Positions 1 to 8,622 of a stretch of 35,904 nt of DNA are shown one piece after another; position 1 is the stretch's first letter, and each line of letters begins with the position of its first letter. The position numbers and the translations under genes are program-made. Under the pieces are notes generated by a model. The model saw nothing but the letters and a program-made list of their open reading frames with translations, did not search any database and had not been told where the DNA came from. This DNA is from Actinomycetota bacterium (lineage in GTDB: Bacteria > Actinomycetota > UBA4738): assembly GCA_005888465.1 (NCBI GenBank), contig VAYJ01000004.1, forward strand, positions 2,524-38,427, written 5' to 3'.

Positions 1-22
1 GGGGCGCTACGCTCTTCAATCG

Positions 23-892
23 ATGACCGACGAGGAAGAAGGTCGCTCGACTCCACCGCCTCGTATCGTCACGCCAAACCCAGAGGCGCCCACGGCTTCT
101 GAGCCTGCGACACCGTATGCCACCGTCGAGAAAACCGCATCCGATAAGGTAGCAGTTGGTGGGTCTGAAACGCTCACGTCGAAGACTATTGACACGCCCA
201 TCGTTCCGGCGTCGGGCAGCTTAGATACCGAAGGGAGTAAGCCCACGCCCGAGGGCACAGCGTACAAGACCGATCTTGGCAGCGGAAGCTACGAGAGCAA
301 GGGGCCTGATCTTGGAGGAGGACTGACAGCGGCTGATGTGCGAGCCAAGGTTCGTGAGCGTCCCGTCGATGAGATGCTCAATGATCCGCTCCGGGAAGTC
401 ACTCGCAAGGAACGACGTAGCCTCCTTGGCATCAGCGCCATAGCCATGCTGGTGGGATGGACTCATGCTCGCGTAATTCCCTCAAAGATCGAGAACTTCG
501 GTATCAACTTCACCCTACCAGATCGGAGCGTGCTGCTGTGGTTGTTCTTCTGGATTGTCGCCTATTACATCGTCGCCTTCGTCGCCTATGCGGCCACCGA
601 CGCTCTCAAGTACTTCCATACGATGGACGAAGGGGCTAAGACACTCAGAAAGCAGCGAGAAGAGGAAGCCGCCCGTTCTACGTCGCTCAGCGACGCCACT
701 CGGTCGGAAGCTCCGTGGCCACTCCTGCGATATGTGACCTTAATCATCACCTTGGTTATCGCTGGCGTCGCCATGTACTCCCTCTGGGGCGCCGTCCATG
801 ACGTTGTGCCGACCGTCCCAAGCGGGCCAGGAACACCGGGCGACTACCTCAAGGCAGTTCCTTCCAGCCAGGTTGCTACGCGAGTGCATTGA
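23..892 (+). CDS. Hypothetical membrane protein, 3 predicted TM segments
   Basis: No family is recognised. The 289-residue product has an N-terminal ~100 residues rich in Thr, Pro, Ser and Gly with no hydrophobic stretch, probably disordered. A charged segment follows (about 104-132). Hydrophobic segments lie at about 134-147 (short), 170-192 (strong: LLWLFFWIVAYYIVAF) and 236-257. A charged, Arg/Glu-rich loop at 203-230 lies between the last two. The frame is open upstream to the window edge and I see no clear Shine-Dalgarno sequence before the ATG, so the true start may lie outside the window. Base composition is visibly lower in GC (about 55% in a counted line) than the neighbouring catabolic genes, and codon use is less biased to G/C at third positions, which suggests a different origin. 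No neighbour gives a functional clue. Coding status is likely because of the long open frame and coherent membrane topology; function is unknown. Confidence 0.6.
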   Translation: MTDEEEGRSTPPPRIVTPNPEAPTASEPATPYATVEKTASDKVAVGGSETLTSKTIDTPIVPASGSLDTEGSKPTPEGTAYKTDLGSGSYESKGPDLGGGLTAADVRAKVRERPVDEMLNDPLREVTRKERRSLLGISAIAMLVGWTHARVIPSKIENFGINFTLPDRSVLLWLFFWIVAYYIVAFVAYAATDALKYFHTMDEGAKTLRKQREEEAARSTSLSDATRSEAPWPLLRYVTLIITLVIAGVAMYSLWGAVHDVVPTVPSGPGTPGDYLKAVPSSQVATRVH

Positions 893-1310
893 CGATTTGC
901 TACGAGGTCTGCTACGATCCGCTCAGCGCGTGGGAGAAAAGCTCACAAGATTTCAGCGCGTTACGAATAGGCGTGAGAGGGATGGTCGAATCCCTTACCC
1001 TCCACCGCCTCGCGGGACAGAGCCTGCAGTCCTGCCGCTTCGCCTCTAGACCGTCCAGACGGACCTCATGGCGCCTTGTGCTGTTCGTAACCGCACGGTT
1101 GTGAACAGCCCCGGGGGTGTCTTGAATTGCTCATCAGCAGGGACGAACGCCGAGATCAAGACCCGACCGACCGTGAGACCCATAGCGAAAAAGACGGTAC
1201 GGGTGCTGACGCGCGCCTAGCCGTGCTTCCAGGATTGGGCACATGATTCCGTGGGATAATCGCGAGAGCTTCCCGGCCAAAGTACGGACCTTCATCGAAG
1301 GAGACGGACG
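893..1310. other. Intergenic region with palindrome copy 1
   Basis: This 418-bp stretch has no convincing gene. It holds palindrome copy 1 (1081-1108). Near its right end GATAAT at 1255-1260 could be a -10 element for the Rieske gene, but no good -35 lies at the right distance. A Shine-Dalgarno-like GGAG precedes the ATG at 1311. Composition is lower in GC than the downstream operon. Confidence 0.5.
1081..1108 (+). repeat. Palindromic repeat, copy 1 of 3
   Basis: Left arm CTGTTCGTAACCG, centre CA, right arm CGGTTGTGAACAG. As RNA it would form a 13-bp stem with two G:U pairs. The same element occurs at 22136-22161 and 35593-35618 in the same orientation with different central dinucleotides (CT, GT). 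In those copies one G:U position is a G:C pair, so pairing is kept while sequence changes. No U-run follows, so it is not a typical intrinsic terminator. Confidence 0.8.
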
Positions 1311-2495
1311 ATGATCGACATCCGCCAGTTAGACCCGATGCGACGGCCGCTCGACGAGGCCAGCCACGCGCCGGGCTGGCTCTACAGCTCGCCTGAGGTA
1401 TACCGCCTCGAGGTCGAGCAACTGTTCATGCGGAGCTGGCTCTTCGTCGGTCGCGAGGAGGAATTGCCTGGGGCCGGCGACTACCTGACGCTCCGCATCG
1501 CCGGCGAGCCGGTCGTGGTCGCCCGCACGCCGGAAGGGACCCTCAACGCCTTCTACAATATGTGCGTGCATCGCGGGGTGGAGGTGGCCCAGGGCTGCGG
1601 CAACGCCCACTCGTTCAAGTGCCCCTACCACGGCTGGATCTACGACCTCTCGGGGCGGCTCTCGGGCGCCGCCTACATGAAGGACAGCAAAGGCTTCGAG
1701 CGCGACCGCGAGCGGATGACGCCGTTGCGCCTGGACACGTGGGGCGGCTGCATCTTCGTGACCTTCGCCGCCGACGCCCCGCCGCTCGCCGAGTTCGTGG
1801 GGGGATGGGAGAAGGACTTCGCCTTCCTGCGCCCGGACAACTGCCGGCTGGGCAACCGCATCGACCTCGACCTGGCCTGCAACTGGAAGTTCGTGCCCGA
1901 GAACCTGATGGACTTCTACCATGTGGGCGTGCTGCACGCGAACACGTTCGGCGCCAAGTTCCGATGGGAGGACGAGCAGGTGCACCTGAAGCCCGGGGGC
2001 GGCATCTCGATCTTCTACAGCGCGGGACCGCCCACCCCTGGAGCCCAGCCCTTGCTCGGCAAGATGCCGTGGCTGGAAGACCGTCCCATCAGCTTCGCCT
2101 GCACGGGGTTTCTGTCGCCGAACTGCTCGCTGTTCGGCCGCATCGACTGCGTGCGGATGTTCGCGGCGTGGCCGGACGGCCCCGGCCGCTCGCGCACGAC
2201 CATCTATCACCTGTTCCCCGAGGAGTTCTTCGGCCGCCCCGGGTTCCGTGAGAAGCTCGAGGTCTACCGGGCCTACCAGCTCCAGGTGCTCGAAGAGGAT
2301 CGCTCGATGCTCGAATCGATGCAGATTGCCATGGCGTCGCCGGCCTACCGACCGGGCCGCATGTCCACGCTCGAAAAGCCTCTCCACCACTACCTGAACG
2401 GCTACGTCGACCGGCTCTTCGGAGGTAACGGTGCGGAGGTCGGCGAGCGCGAGGCACGCATGACGCGGCGGACAGCCGGCGGAGTCGCCCCATAA
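1311..2495 (+). CDS. Rieske aromatic ring-hydroxylating oxygenase, alpha subunit
   Basis: Likely oxygenase component of a Rieske non-haem iron system, hydroxylating or demethylating an aromatic or quaternary-amine substrate in the cytoplasm. The 394-residue length fits the family. The Rieske [2Fe-2S] motif is complete: C85-x-H87 (CVHRG) and C104-x2-H107 (CPYHGW). The catalytic-domain mononuclear iron motif follows as NLMDFYHVGVLH with D201, H204 and H209; the third ligand is probably an Asp in the acidic EEDRSMLESMQ segment. The ATG at 1311 has a GGAG ribosome site 8-9 bases upstream. It is the first gene of a plus-strand operon with an M29-fold enzyme and a NitT/TauT-type importer. No beta subunit, ferredoxin or reductase gene is in the window, so electrons must come from a reductase encoded elsewhere. 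Substrate is not inferable from sequence alone. Confidence 0.9.
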   Translation: MIDIRQLDPMRRPLDEASHAPGWLYSSPEVYRLEVEQLFMRSWLFVGREEELPGAGDYLTLRIAGEPVVVARTPEGTLNAFYNMCVHRGVEVAQGCGNAHSFKCPYHGWIYDLSGRLSGAAYMKDSKGFERDRERMTPLRLDTWGGCIFVTFAADAPPLAEFVGGWEKDFAFLRPDNCRLGNRIDLDLACNWKFVPENLMDFYHVGVLHANTFGAKFRWEDEQVHLKPGGGISIFYSAGPPTPGAQPLLGKMPWLEDRPISFACTGFLSPNCSLFGRIDCVRMFAAWPDGPGRSRTTIYHLFPEEFFGRPGFREKLEVYRAYQLQVLEEDRSMLESMQIAMASPAYRPGRMSTLEKPLHHYLNGYVDRLFGGNGAEVGEREARMTRRTAGGVAP

Positions 2496-2548
2496 GTGCC
2501 CGTGGCGTCATCCCGCCCGCCGAACTCGCGGCCGCAGCCGACGTCCTT

Positions 2549-3547
2549 GTGCGCGACTACATGGCTGTCCGGCCGGGCGAGGACGTGCTGATCACCGCCG
2601 ATACCGCCACCGATCACGCTCTCATCCAGGTACTGACGACGGCCGTCGCCCAGGCGGACGCGCGGGGCTCTGTGCTGACGATTCCGCGCCTGCCATTCCA
2701 AGGCAAGCTCGCCGACCCCTACGTGCCGCAGGTGATTGATGGTGCGGCCCGAGGCTGCACGGTGTGGATCGATCTCACGTTCCCGTACCTGGCCGGCGCC
2801 CGCGTGTGCGACGAGGCCGTGCACGATGGCGGCGTGCGGTACCTACTCGGCGGCGACATGGGGGCGGCCGGCCTCGCCCGTCTCTTCGGCGGCGTCGACC
2901 TCGACGTCTATTATGCTGTCCACAAGGCCTTCGACGAAGCGACAGCGGCCGCCGTCGATCGCCCGGTGCGCATCACAGACGGCCTCGGCAGTGACGTCAC
3001 GTTTACCCTGGCCAAGCCCGCCTTTACCAAGCCGCGGCGGGCCCACCAGCCCGGCCTCTACTTCGTGCCGGGCTCGTGCACGATGTTCCCGAGTCCCGAG
3101 TCGGTCCAAGGCGTGTTGCACGTGGTGGCCAGCTTTCACGAATACTACGCGCGTTTCTCGGAGCCCGCCCGGCTCGTGATCGACGGGCGCATCCGGGAGG
3201 TCAGCGGGGGAGGCGCCGCGCGCGGTGCCTTGCAGCGCGCGCTACGGCGGGCGGCCGGCGGTGACTACGGCCACGTTATCCACTTCACCCACGGTATCCA
3301 TCCCGCGGCGCGGGTGACGGGTGAGTCGTTCATCGAAGACATGCGGGCGACGGGCAACGACGCCGTCGGGCTCGGCGTCCCGTTCTGGCTACCTGGCGGC
3401 GGCGAGAACCATCCCGACGCCATCCTCAGCCAGCAGTCGCTCTGGATCGACGGCCGCCCGGTGGTGCAGGATGGGGTCATCATCGCGCCTGCGCCACTCG
3501 CGACGCTCGCCGCCACGCTCGTGCCAAAGATCGGAGCCGGCCGATGA
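2549..3547 (+). CDS. M29-fold enzyme (aminopeptidase/NicX-like)
   Basis: Member of the metallopeptidase M29 fold, which includes leucyl aminopeptidases and the ring-cleaving 2,5-dihydroxypyridine dioxygenase NicX. The 332-residue product has a C-terminal metal-site-like cluster: HFTHGIHP (H245, H248, H251) and ENHPDA (H288, D290), followed by SLWIDGRPVVQDG, the typical terminal strand pattern. The H-x-D pair is shared by peptidases and NicX, so chemistry is unresolved. The start used is GTG at 2549. The same frame upstream reads family-like sequence (PPAELAAAADVLV) back into the end of the Rieske gene, but contains no ATG, GTG or TTG, so the N-terminus may be misjudged or slightly damaged. 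The stop overlaps the next gene's ATG by 4 bp. Distant paralog of the gene at 9598. Confidence 0.72.
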   Translation: MRDYMAVRPGEDVLITADTATDHALIQVLTTAVAQADARGSVLTIPRLPFQGKLADPYVPQVIDGAARGCTVWIDLTFPYLAGARVCDEAVHDGGVRYLLGGDMGAAGLARLFGGVDLDVYYAVHKAFDEATAAAVDRPVRITDGLGSDVTFTLAKPAFTKPRRAHQPGLYFVPGSCTMFPSPESVQGVLHVVASFHEYYARFSEPARLVIDGRIREVSGGGAARGALQRALRRAAGGDYGHVIHFTHGIHPAARVTGESFIEDMRATGNDAVGLGVPFWLPGGGENHPDAILSQQSLWIDGRPVVQDGVIIAPAPLATLAATLVPKIGAGR

Positions 3548-4317
3548 TCGAGGTCCAGGGCGTCCACAAGATGTTCGACCTTGCCGACGGGGGCACCTAC
3601 GCGCTACGCGACGTGAGCTTCGACGTCCACGAGGGCGAGTTGGTCTCGCTCATCGGGCCCAGTGGCTGCGGCAAGACCACGCTGCTCTACTGCATCAGCG
3701 GACTCGAGCCCCTCGTGGAGGGCCGCATTCTTCTCGACGGTCGACCAGTGGAGGGCCCGCGCAGCGGCGAGGTGGGTTTGATCTTCCAGAAGGCGGTGCT
3801 ACTCGGCTGGCGCACGGTGATGGACAACGTGCTGTTGCCCATCGAGGTCTTCGGCCGGTCGCGGGCGAGCTACGCGAGCCGCGCCATGGAGCTGATCGAC
3901 TTTGTCGGCCTCACCGGCTTCGCTGACTACCTTCCCGGCAAGCTGTCGGGCGGCATGCAACAGCGCGCGGCCATCGTGCGATCGCTGATCTTCGAGCCCC
4001 GCGTGCTCCTGATGGACGAGCCATTTGGCGCTCTCGACGCGCAGACGCGTGAGCACATGAACATGTTGCTGCTACGCGTGTGGGAAGCAACGCGCAAGAC
4101 CATCGTCTTCGTCACCCACGACCTCGAGGAGGCCGCCTTCCTTTCCGACCGTGTCGTGGTGCTGACAGCGCGGCCGGGCACCGTGCGCGAGATCGTGGAC
4201 GTGCCGCTGCCGCGGCCCCGCACTATACAGATGCGCTACTCGGAGGACTTCGTCCGGCTCGCCCGCCGGCTGCGCGGACTACTGGACGTGGTTCTGTCGC
4301 CGGCCGCCATCGGGTAG
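3544..4317 (+). CDS. ABC transporter ATP-binding protein, NitT/TauT/SsuB type
   Basis: Cytoplasmic ATPase subunit of an importer of the nitrate/taurine/sulfonate class. The 257 residues hold Walker A GPSGCGKTT (38-46), a Q-loop (IFQKAVLLGW), signature LSGGMQQR, Walker B VLLMDEPFGALD and H-loop FVTHDLEEA, all intact. The ATG overlaps the stop of the preceding enzyme gene by 4 bp, so the two are translationally coupled. The permease follows after 10 bp and the binding protein comes third. Family members import small anionic or aromatic organics, pyrimidine precursors or sulfonates; the neighbouring oxygenase and NicX-like enzymes suggest an aromatic or N-heterocyclic cargo, which is inference. 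Confidence 0.93.
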   Translation: MIEVQGVHKMFDLADGGTYALRDVSFDVHEGELVSLIGPSGCGKTTLLYCISGLEPLVEGRILLDGRPVEGPRSGEVGLIFQKAVLLGWRTVMDNVLLPIEVFGRSRASYASRAMELIDFVGLTGFADYLPGKLSGGMQQRAAIVRSLIFEPRVLLMDEPFGALDAQTREHMNMLLLRVWEATRKTIVFVTHDLEEAAFLSDRVVVLTARPGTVREIVDVPLPRPRTIQMRYSEDFVRLARRLRGLLDVVLSPAAIG

Positions 4318-4327
4318 AGGCGCCTGC

Positions 4328-5206
4328 GTGGCCCAGCGCGCCGCTGAGATATCGCCGCTGACAGTGGGCGACGATCTCCACCTCGCCGTCGACGCCGCCC
4401 GCCGCGCCCGGCGCCGACGCCGTCGGCGCGACGCTCTCATCCTCAACGCCACCCGGACCGCTGTGCTGGTGGCAGCGCTGCTGGTGTGGCACCTGGCCTC
4501 GCTGGCCACTTCGCCGCTGATTCTGCCCGCGCCAGCCTTGGTGGCCGCCCAGCTCGTCCAAAGCTGGGGATTGATCGCGACGAACCTGTGGATCACGCTC
4601 GCCGAGATCGTACTGGGCTTCGTGGCGGGCAGCGCCATCGGCTTCGTCACCGGCACCGTCATCGCGCACTCGCGCCGGCTCGATGGGGTCCTGCGCCCAT
4701 ACATCGCGACCTCACAGGCCGTGCCCAAGGCTGCGCTGGCGCCGCTCTTCGTGCTCTGGCTCGGCTTTGGGCTCGGGCCCAAGGTCACCATCGCTGCCCT
4801 CATCTCGTTCTTCCCACTGCTGGAGAACACGATCGTGGGCCTGCGCCGCGTCGATCCCGACGCGCTCAAGCTGTTTGCGTCGCTCGGCGCCAGCCCCTGG
4901 CAGGTATTCGTCAAGCTGCGCCTGCCCCACGGACTGCCCTACATCCTGACGGGGCTCAAGGTGGGCGTCGTGTTCGCCACCGTGGGCGCCGTTATCGCGG
5001 AATTCGTGACCGCCAACAAGGGCCTGGGGGCTGTGATCATGCAGGCCCAGGGCAACTTCGACACCCGGCTGATGTTCGCCGTCATCATCGTGCTAACCGT
5101 GATGGGGGTGCTCCTTTACGAGGTGGTGCAGCAGGTGGAGCGGAGGGTGCTGCGCGCCTGGAACCTCGGCGAGGGGGAGCTCGATAACCGCCACACCGGG
5201 ACGTGA
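4328..5206 (+). CDS. ABC transporter permease, NitT/TauT/SsuC type
   Basis: Inner-membrane permease partner of the ATPase encoded just upstream. The 292-residue protein starts at a GTG 10 bp after the ATPase stop. It begins with a positively charged N-terminus including an Arg-rich run near residues 26-34, then about six hydrophobic segments. The EAA-type coupling loop is visible as DALKLFASLGASPWQVFVKL and LPHGLPYI, which contacts the ATPase. Length and topology match SsuC/TauC relatives. The binding protein gene follows after about 50 bp. Confidence 0.92.
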   Translation: MAQRAAEISPLTVGDDLHLAVDAARRARRRRRRRDALILNATRTAVLVAALLVWHLASLATSPLILPAPALVAAQLVQSWGLIATNLWITLAEIVLGFVAGSAIGFVTGTVIAHSRRLDGVLRPYIATSQAVPKAALAPLFVLWLGFGLGPKVTIAALISFFPLLENTIVGLRRVDPDALKLFASLGASPWQVFVKLRLPHGLPYILTGLKVGVVFATVGAVIAEFVTANKGLGAVIMQAQGNFDTRLMFAVIIVLTVMGVLLYEVVQQVERRVLRAWNLGEGELDNRHTGT

Positions 5207-5255
5207 TGGACAATCGCCCGCCGACATCGTGATCGGCGAAAAGGGAGCCTAACCG

Positions 5256-6278
5256 ATGAGACGCCGCCTGCTGCTCGCCACCGTCGTGCTGTCGCTCGGC
5301 GCGCTCCTGGTGCCCGCCGTCGCCCCGCGGGCGCAGGTCCGGCCCAAGGTCCGCTACGTGCGACCGTTCCCGCCTGACGTCAGCATCGCGTGGTACTACG
5401 TGGCTCTCGACAAGGGCTACTTCCGCGACGCTGGCATCGAGACCGACATCGTGGTGGGCACGCTCGGTTCCGGGGGCGCGCTGCAGCAGGTCATCGCTGG
5501 CGCCGGCGAGTTCGCCAGCGGGCCGCCCGACGCCATGCTGAACGCAAACGCCCAGGGGGAACCGCTCGTGGGCTTCTGGCAGTGGATCAAGGTCGGGATC
5601 TTCGGCATCCAGGCCCGGAAGGATCGCGGCATCACCCGGATCGAGGACCTGAAGGGTAAGACCATCGGCGTGCTCGGGATGGCCAGCGCTACCCGCTACG
5701 CCCCCCTCATGATGCTGGCTCGCTCGGGCCTGAAGGAGGGCGACGTCAACATGGTTGTCCTCGGCGGCGGCGGTGCCGCCTACGGCCCCGCCCTCGCGCG
5801 CGGCCAGGTCGACGCGCTGGGCACCTGGGATGTACCGAAGTGGGTGGTGGAGACGACGGCAGGTGACGCGGCCTTCCGCACTCAGCTCGTCTACTTCCCG
5901 GCCTCCGACTACCTACCCGACATCTTCACCACCACGAAGAAGTACTACGACACGAACAAGGAGAATCTCGTGAAGTTCCTGGTGGCCATGCAGCGGGCCA
6001 ACGTCGATGTCGTCCGCGATATCGACGCCGCTGTGAAGATCACCGGGAAGTACTTGCCCACCGTGGCCAGTGCCGACCAGGCCGTCATGCGAAAGACCGT
6101 CGAGATCCGGGCGAGCTCACTGTCGCCGGACGGCCGCTTCGACTACGCAGCTTACGAGCGGGCCCTCCCGCTCTACAAGGAGGTCGGGCTCGTGAAGGCC
6201 GACCCGCAGGCCTTCAAGCTGCGCGAAATCCTTAGCAATGAGCTGGCGGAGTTGGTACAGAAGCAGCTCGCTCGCTGA
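5256..6278 (+). CDS. ABC transporter substrate-binding protein, NMT1/SsuA-like
   Basis: Periplasmic binding protein for the adjacent importer. The 340 residues start with a clear Sec signal peptide (MRRRLLLATVVLSLGALLVP, cleavage near residue 26). An NMT1/THI5-type fold follows, recognisable by AWYYVALDKGYFRDAGIET, a GGALQQVIAG turn and KGKTIGVLG. The ribosome site GGGAG lies upstream of the ATG. The last 47 bp overlap, tail to tail, the 3' end of the minus-strand molybdenum hydroxylase gene. It ends the first plus-strand operon. The ligand cannot be read from sequence; the gene context suggests an aromatic or heteroaromatic compound. Confidence 0.9.
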   Translation: MRRRLLLATVVLSLGALLVPAVAPRAQVRPKVRYVRPFPPDVSIAWYYVALDKGYFRDAGIETDIVVGTLGSGGALQQVIAGAGEFASGPPDAMLNANAQGEPLVGFWQWIKVGIFGIQARKDRGITRIEDLKGKTIGVLGMASATRYAPLMMLARSGLKEGDVNMVVLGGGGAAYGPALARGQVDALGTWDVPKWVVETTAGDAAFRTQLVYFPASDYLPDIFTTTKKYYDTNKENLVKFLVAMQRANVDVVRDIDAAVKITGKYLPTVASADQAVMRKTVEIRASSLSPDGRFDYAAYERALPLYKEVGLVKADPQAFKLREILSNELAELVQKQLAR

Positions 6279-8583
6279 CGCTGGCCCGCAGGGGGCAGAA
6301 GCGGTGGAGGTTCACGGGCAGGCTCGTGATCTCGACCTCGGGGCCCAGGGCGTGAGCAACCGCGTTAGCCAGCGCAGCACCGGCGCCCGATGTGCCCGTC
6401 TCGCCCACGCCTTTGACGCCAAGCGGGTTGGAGGTGACGCCGCCTTCCTCCAGGATGAGGACGTCGATCGACGGCACGCTGTCGGCGCGCGGTAGTGCGT
6501 AGTCCATGAGCGTGCCGGTCAGCAGCTGGCCGTCGGCGTCGTAGACCAGCTCCTGGAGCAGCGCCCCGCCCAGCCCGTGCACAACGCCGCCCACGAGCTG
6601 CCCCTCCACGAGCAGGGGATTGATGGCGCGGCCCACGTCGCACACGAGCACGTAGCGTAGGGGCGTCACCATCCCCGTCTGGGTGTCGACGGCCACCAGG
6701 GCGATGTGCACGGAGAACGAGAAGGTCATCTCGCTGGTGCGGTGGTACTCGAAGGCGTCGAGCGGCGCCACCAGGTCCGGTGCGATTGGCACAGCTGGCG
6801 GGGCCACCATTGCTGCCACGTCGCGCAGCGTGCAGCCATGGGCGGGTGAGCCGGTCACGGAGATATGCCCGTCCTTGACGACTAGGTCAGCCGGGCTCGC
6901 CTCCAGATGCGCGGCCGCCGCGCGCAGGATCTTGTCCTTCACGCGCTGCGCGGCTCGGTAGACGGCGCTGCCCGCCATGACCGTGGTGCGCGACGCGTAG
7001 GTGCCCTCGCCGTACGGCATGAGGCCGGTATCGCCGAGGTGGACCACCACGTCGCAGTGAGGGACGTCAAGAACGTCGGCGCAGATCTGGGCGAGTGTGG
7101 TGGCCTGCCCCTGCCCCTGGGAGCCGGCGCCCGTGTAGATGTGGACTTTGCCGGAGAGGCCAAGCTCGACGCGCGCGGTCTCGAACGGGCCGCGCCCGCT
7201 CGGCTCCGCGAAACACGTGAGTCCGACACCAAGCCGGATGGTACTGCCGCCGGCGTTGGCCTCGCGGCAGCGCACGAGCAGGCCTGCGTAGTCGGCGTGC
7301 GCGAGCGCTCGCTCGAAGATGTCGGGGAAGTCGCCGCTATCGAAGACGACGGGCACGCTCGCGCTGGCGGCGCCAACGCGATAGGGCATCTGCTCGCGCC
7401 GAACGAGATTCCGCCGGCGCATCTCGGCTGGGTCCAGCCCGAGCTCGGCGGCAAGCAGGTCGAACGCGCGCTCGCGCACGAAGCCAACCTCGAAGAGGCC
7501 AGGACCCCGTAGAGTCCCCGTGGGTGTCTTGTTCGTCATCACGCACGATACCCGACAGCGGTAGTGCGCGACGTGGTATGGGCCGGGCACGTGCGCGGCC
7601 GACGAGCTCGGCACCATGGTGCCGTGGGTGCGGATGTAGGCGCCCATGTCGTTGACGAAGGCGGCATCGATGGCGAGCAGGCGGCCGTCGCCGTCCGTGG
7701 CCAGGGTCAGGTCCCAATGCTGTTCGCGGGAGTGGTTGGTGGTCAGGAGGTGCTCGCGGCGGTCCTCGATCCAGCGCACCGGCCGGCCGAGCCGGCGCGC
7801 CAGGTAGGGAACGAGGAAGTCCTCGGGATAGAACTCGCCGCGGGCGCCGAAGCCGCCGCCCACGTCGCCCTCGATGAAGCGGATCTGGTCCTCGCCGATG
7901 TCCAGCAGGTCGGCCAGCACGCGCCGGTTGAAGTACGGAACCTTGGTCACACCCCACATCGTCATAGTCTCGCGACCGGCGTCCCACTCGGCAAGGAGAC
8001 CCCGGGTCTCCATGGGCAGCGCGGTGTCGCGGCCCACCGTGAACGTGCGGCGGAACACGCGCGGGGCGGCCCGGACGATGGTGTCGACGTCACCGAAGTT
8101 GACGACCCACGTGGAGGCCAGGTTGCCGTCGGCGTGAAGCGTTGGCGATCCCGGACGCATGGCCCCGAGCGCGTCGACCACAGCCGGCAGGGGTGCGTAG
8201 TCGACCTTGATAAGATCGCGTGCGTCCTCGGCCACGTACGCGTCGGTGGCGACGACTACGGCCACCGGTTCGCCGACGTAGCGCACGGTGTCGAAGGCGA
8301 GCGGTGTCTGCAGGTAACGATCCAACTCGGGGCGCCCGGCCATGCGTATCGGGATCACGCCTAGACGCGGGATGACGTCGTCGAAAGTGAGACAGTTGAG
8401 CACGCCGGGAACCGCGCGCGCTGCCCGCGTATCGATGCGCGCGATGCGGGCATGGGCGTGGGGGCTACGCACGACCACTGCGCTCACCATGCCGGGACGC
8501 CGGAGATCAGCCACGAACCGCCCGCCACCGGTGAGGAGTTGACGGTCCTCTACGCGCTTGATGCTCGCTCCGATCAGCTTCAC
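6232..8583 (-). CDS. Molybdenum hydroxylase large subunit (XDH/CoxL family), orphan
   Basis: Mo-cofactor-binding subunit of the xanthine dehydrogenase/aldehyde oxidase family, which hydroxylates heteroaromatic rings or aldehydes with water-derived oxygen. The chosen start is the GTG at 8583 (VKLIGASIKRVEDRQLLTGGG), behind a strong GGGAGGGG ribosome site; the frame is open further upstream but that part is unlike the family. The 783 residues include the a/b hammerhead, GGGFGARGEF, RGPGLFEVGFVRER, GSQGQGQATTLAQI and the catalytic loop GVGETGTSG with Glu728. It lacks the AYRCSFR loop of form I CO dehydrogenase. No 2Fe-2S or FAD subunit gene adjoins it, so partners must come from elsewhere, for example from the locus at 23229-24577. 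Tail-to-tail overlap with the binding protein gene is 47 bp. The C-terminal ~20 residues look like an extension. Confidence 0.9.
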   Translation of the reverse strand: MKLIGASIKRVEDRQLLTGGGRFVADLRRPGMVSAVVVRSPHAHARIARIDTRAARAVPGVLNCLTFDDVIPRLGVIPIRMAGRPELDRYLQTPLAFDTVRYVGEPVAVVVATDAYVAEDARDLIKVDYAPLPAVVDALGAMRPGSPTLHADGNLASTWVVNFGDVDTIVRAAPRVFRRTFTVGRDTALPMETRGLLAEWDAGRETMTMWGVTKVPYFNRRVLADLLDIGEDQIRFIEGDVGGGFGARGEFYPEDFLVPYLARRLGRPVRWIEDRREHLLTTNHSREQHWDLTLATDGDGRLLAIDAAFVNDMGAYIRTHGTMVPSSSAAHVPGPYHVAHYRCRVSCVMTNKTPTGTLRGPGLFEVGFVRERAFDLLAAELGLDPAEMRRRNLVRREQMPYRVGAASASVPVVFDSGDFPDIFERALAHADYAGLLVRCREANAGGSTIRLGVGLTCFAEPSGRGPFETARVELGLSGKVHIYTGAGSQGQGQATTLAQICADVLDVPHCDVVVHLGDTGLMPYGEGTYASRTTVMAGSAVYRAAQRVKDKILRAAAAHLEASPADLVVKDGHISVTGSPAHGCTLRDVAAMVAPPAVPIAPDLVAPLDAFEYHRTSEMTFSFSVHIALVAVDTQTGMVTPLRYVLVCDVGRAINPLLVEGQLVGGVVHGLGGALLQELVYDADGQLLTGTLMDYALPRADSVPSIDVLILEEGGVTSNPLGVKGVGETGTSGAGAALANAVAHALGPEVEITSLPVNLHRFCPLRASVSERAASVPTPPAHC

Positions 8584-8622
8584 TCGACGCCCCCCTCCCG
8601 GCGCGACCGTCGGGCCCTCGCG

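Noticed and set aside
971-1010. tRNA or tmRNA 3'-end-like stretch (GGTCGAATCC followed by CTCCACCG)
   Set aside because: The stem and loop do not fit a canonical T-arm (8-base loop, no TTCGANN), and no acceptor or anticodon arm can be built upstream.
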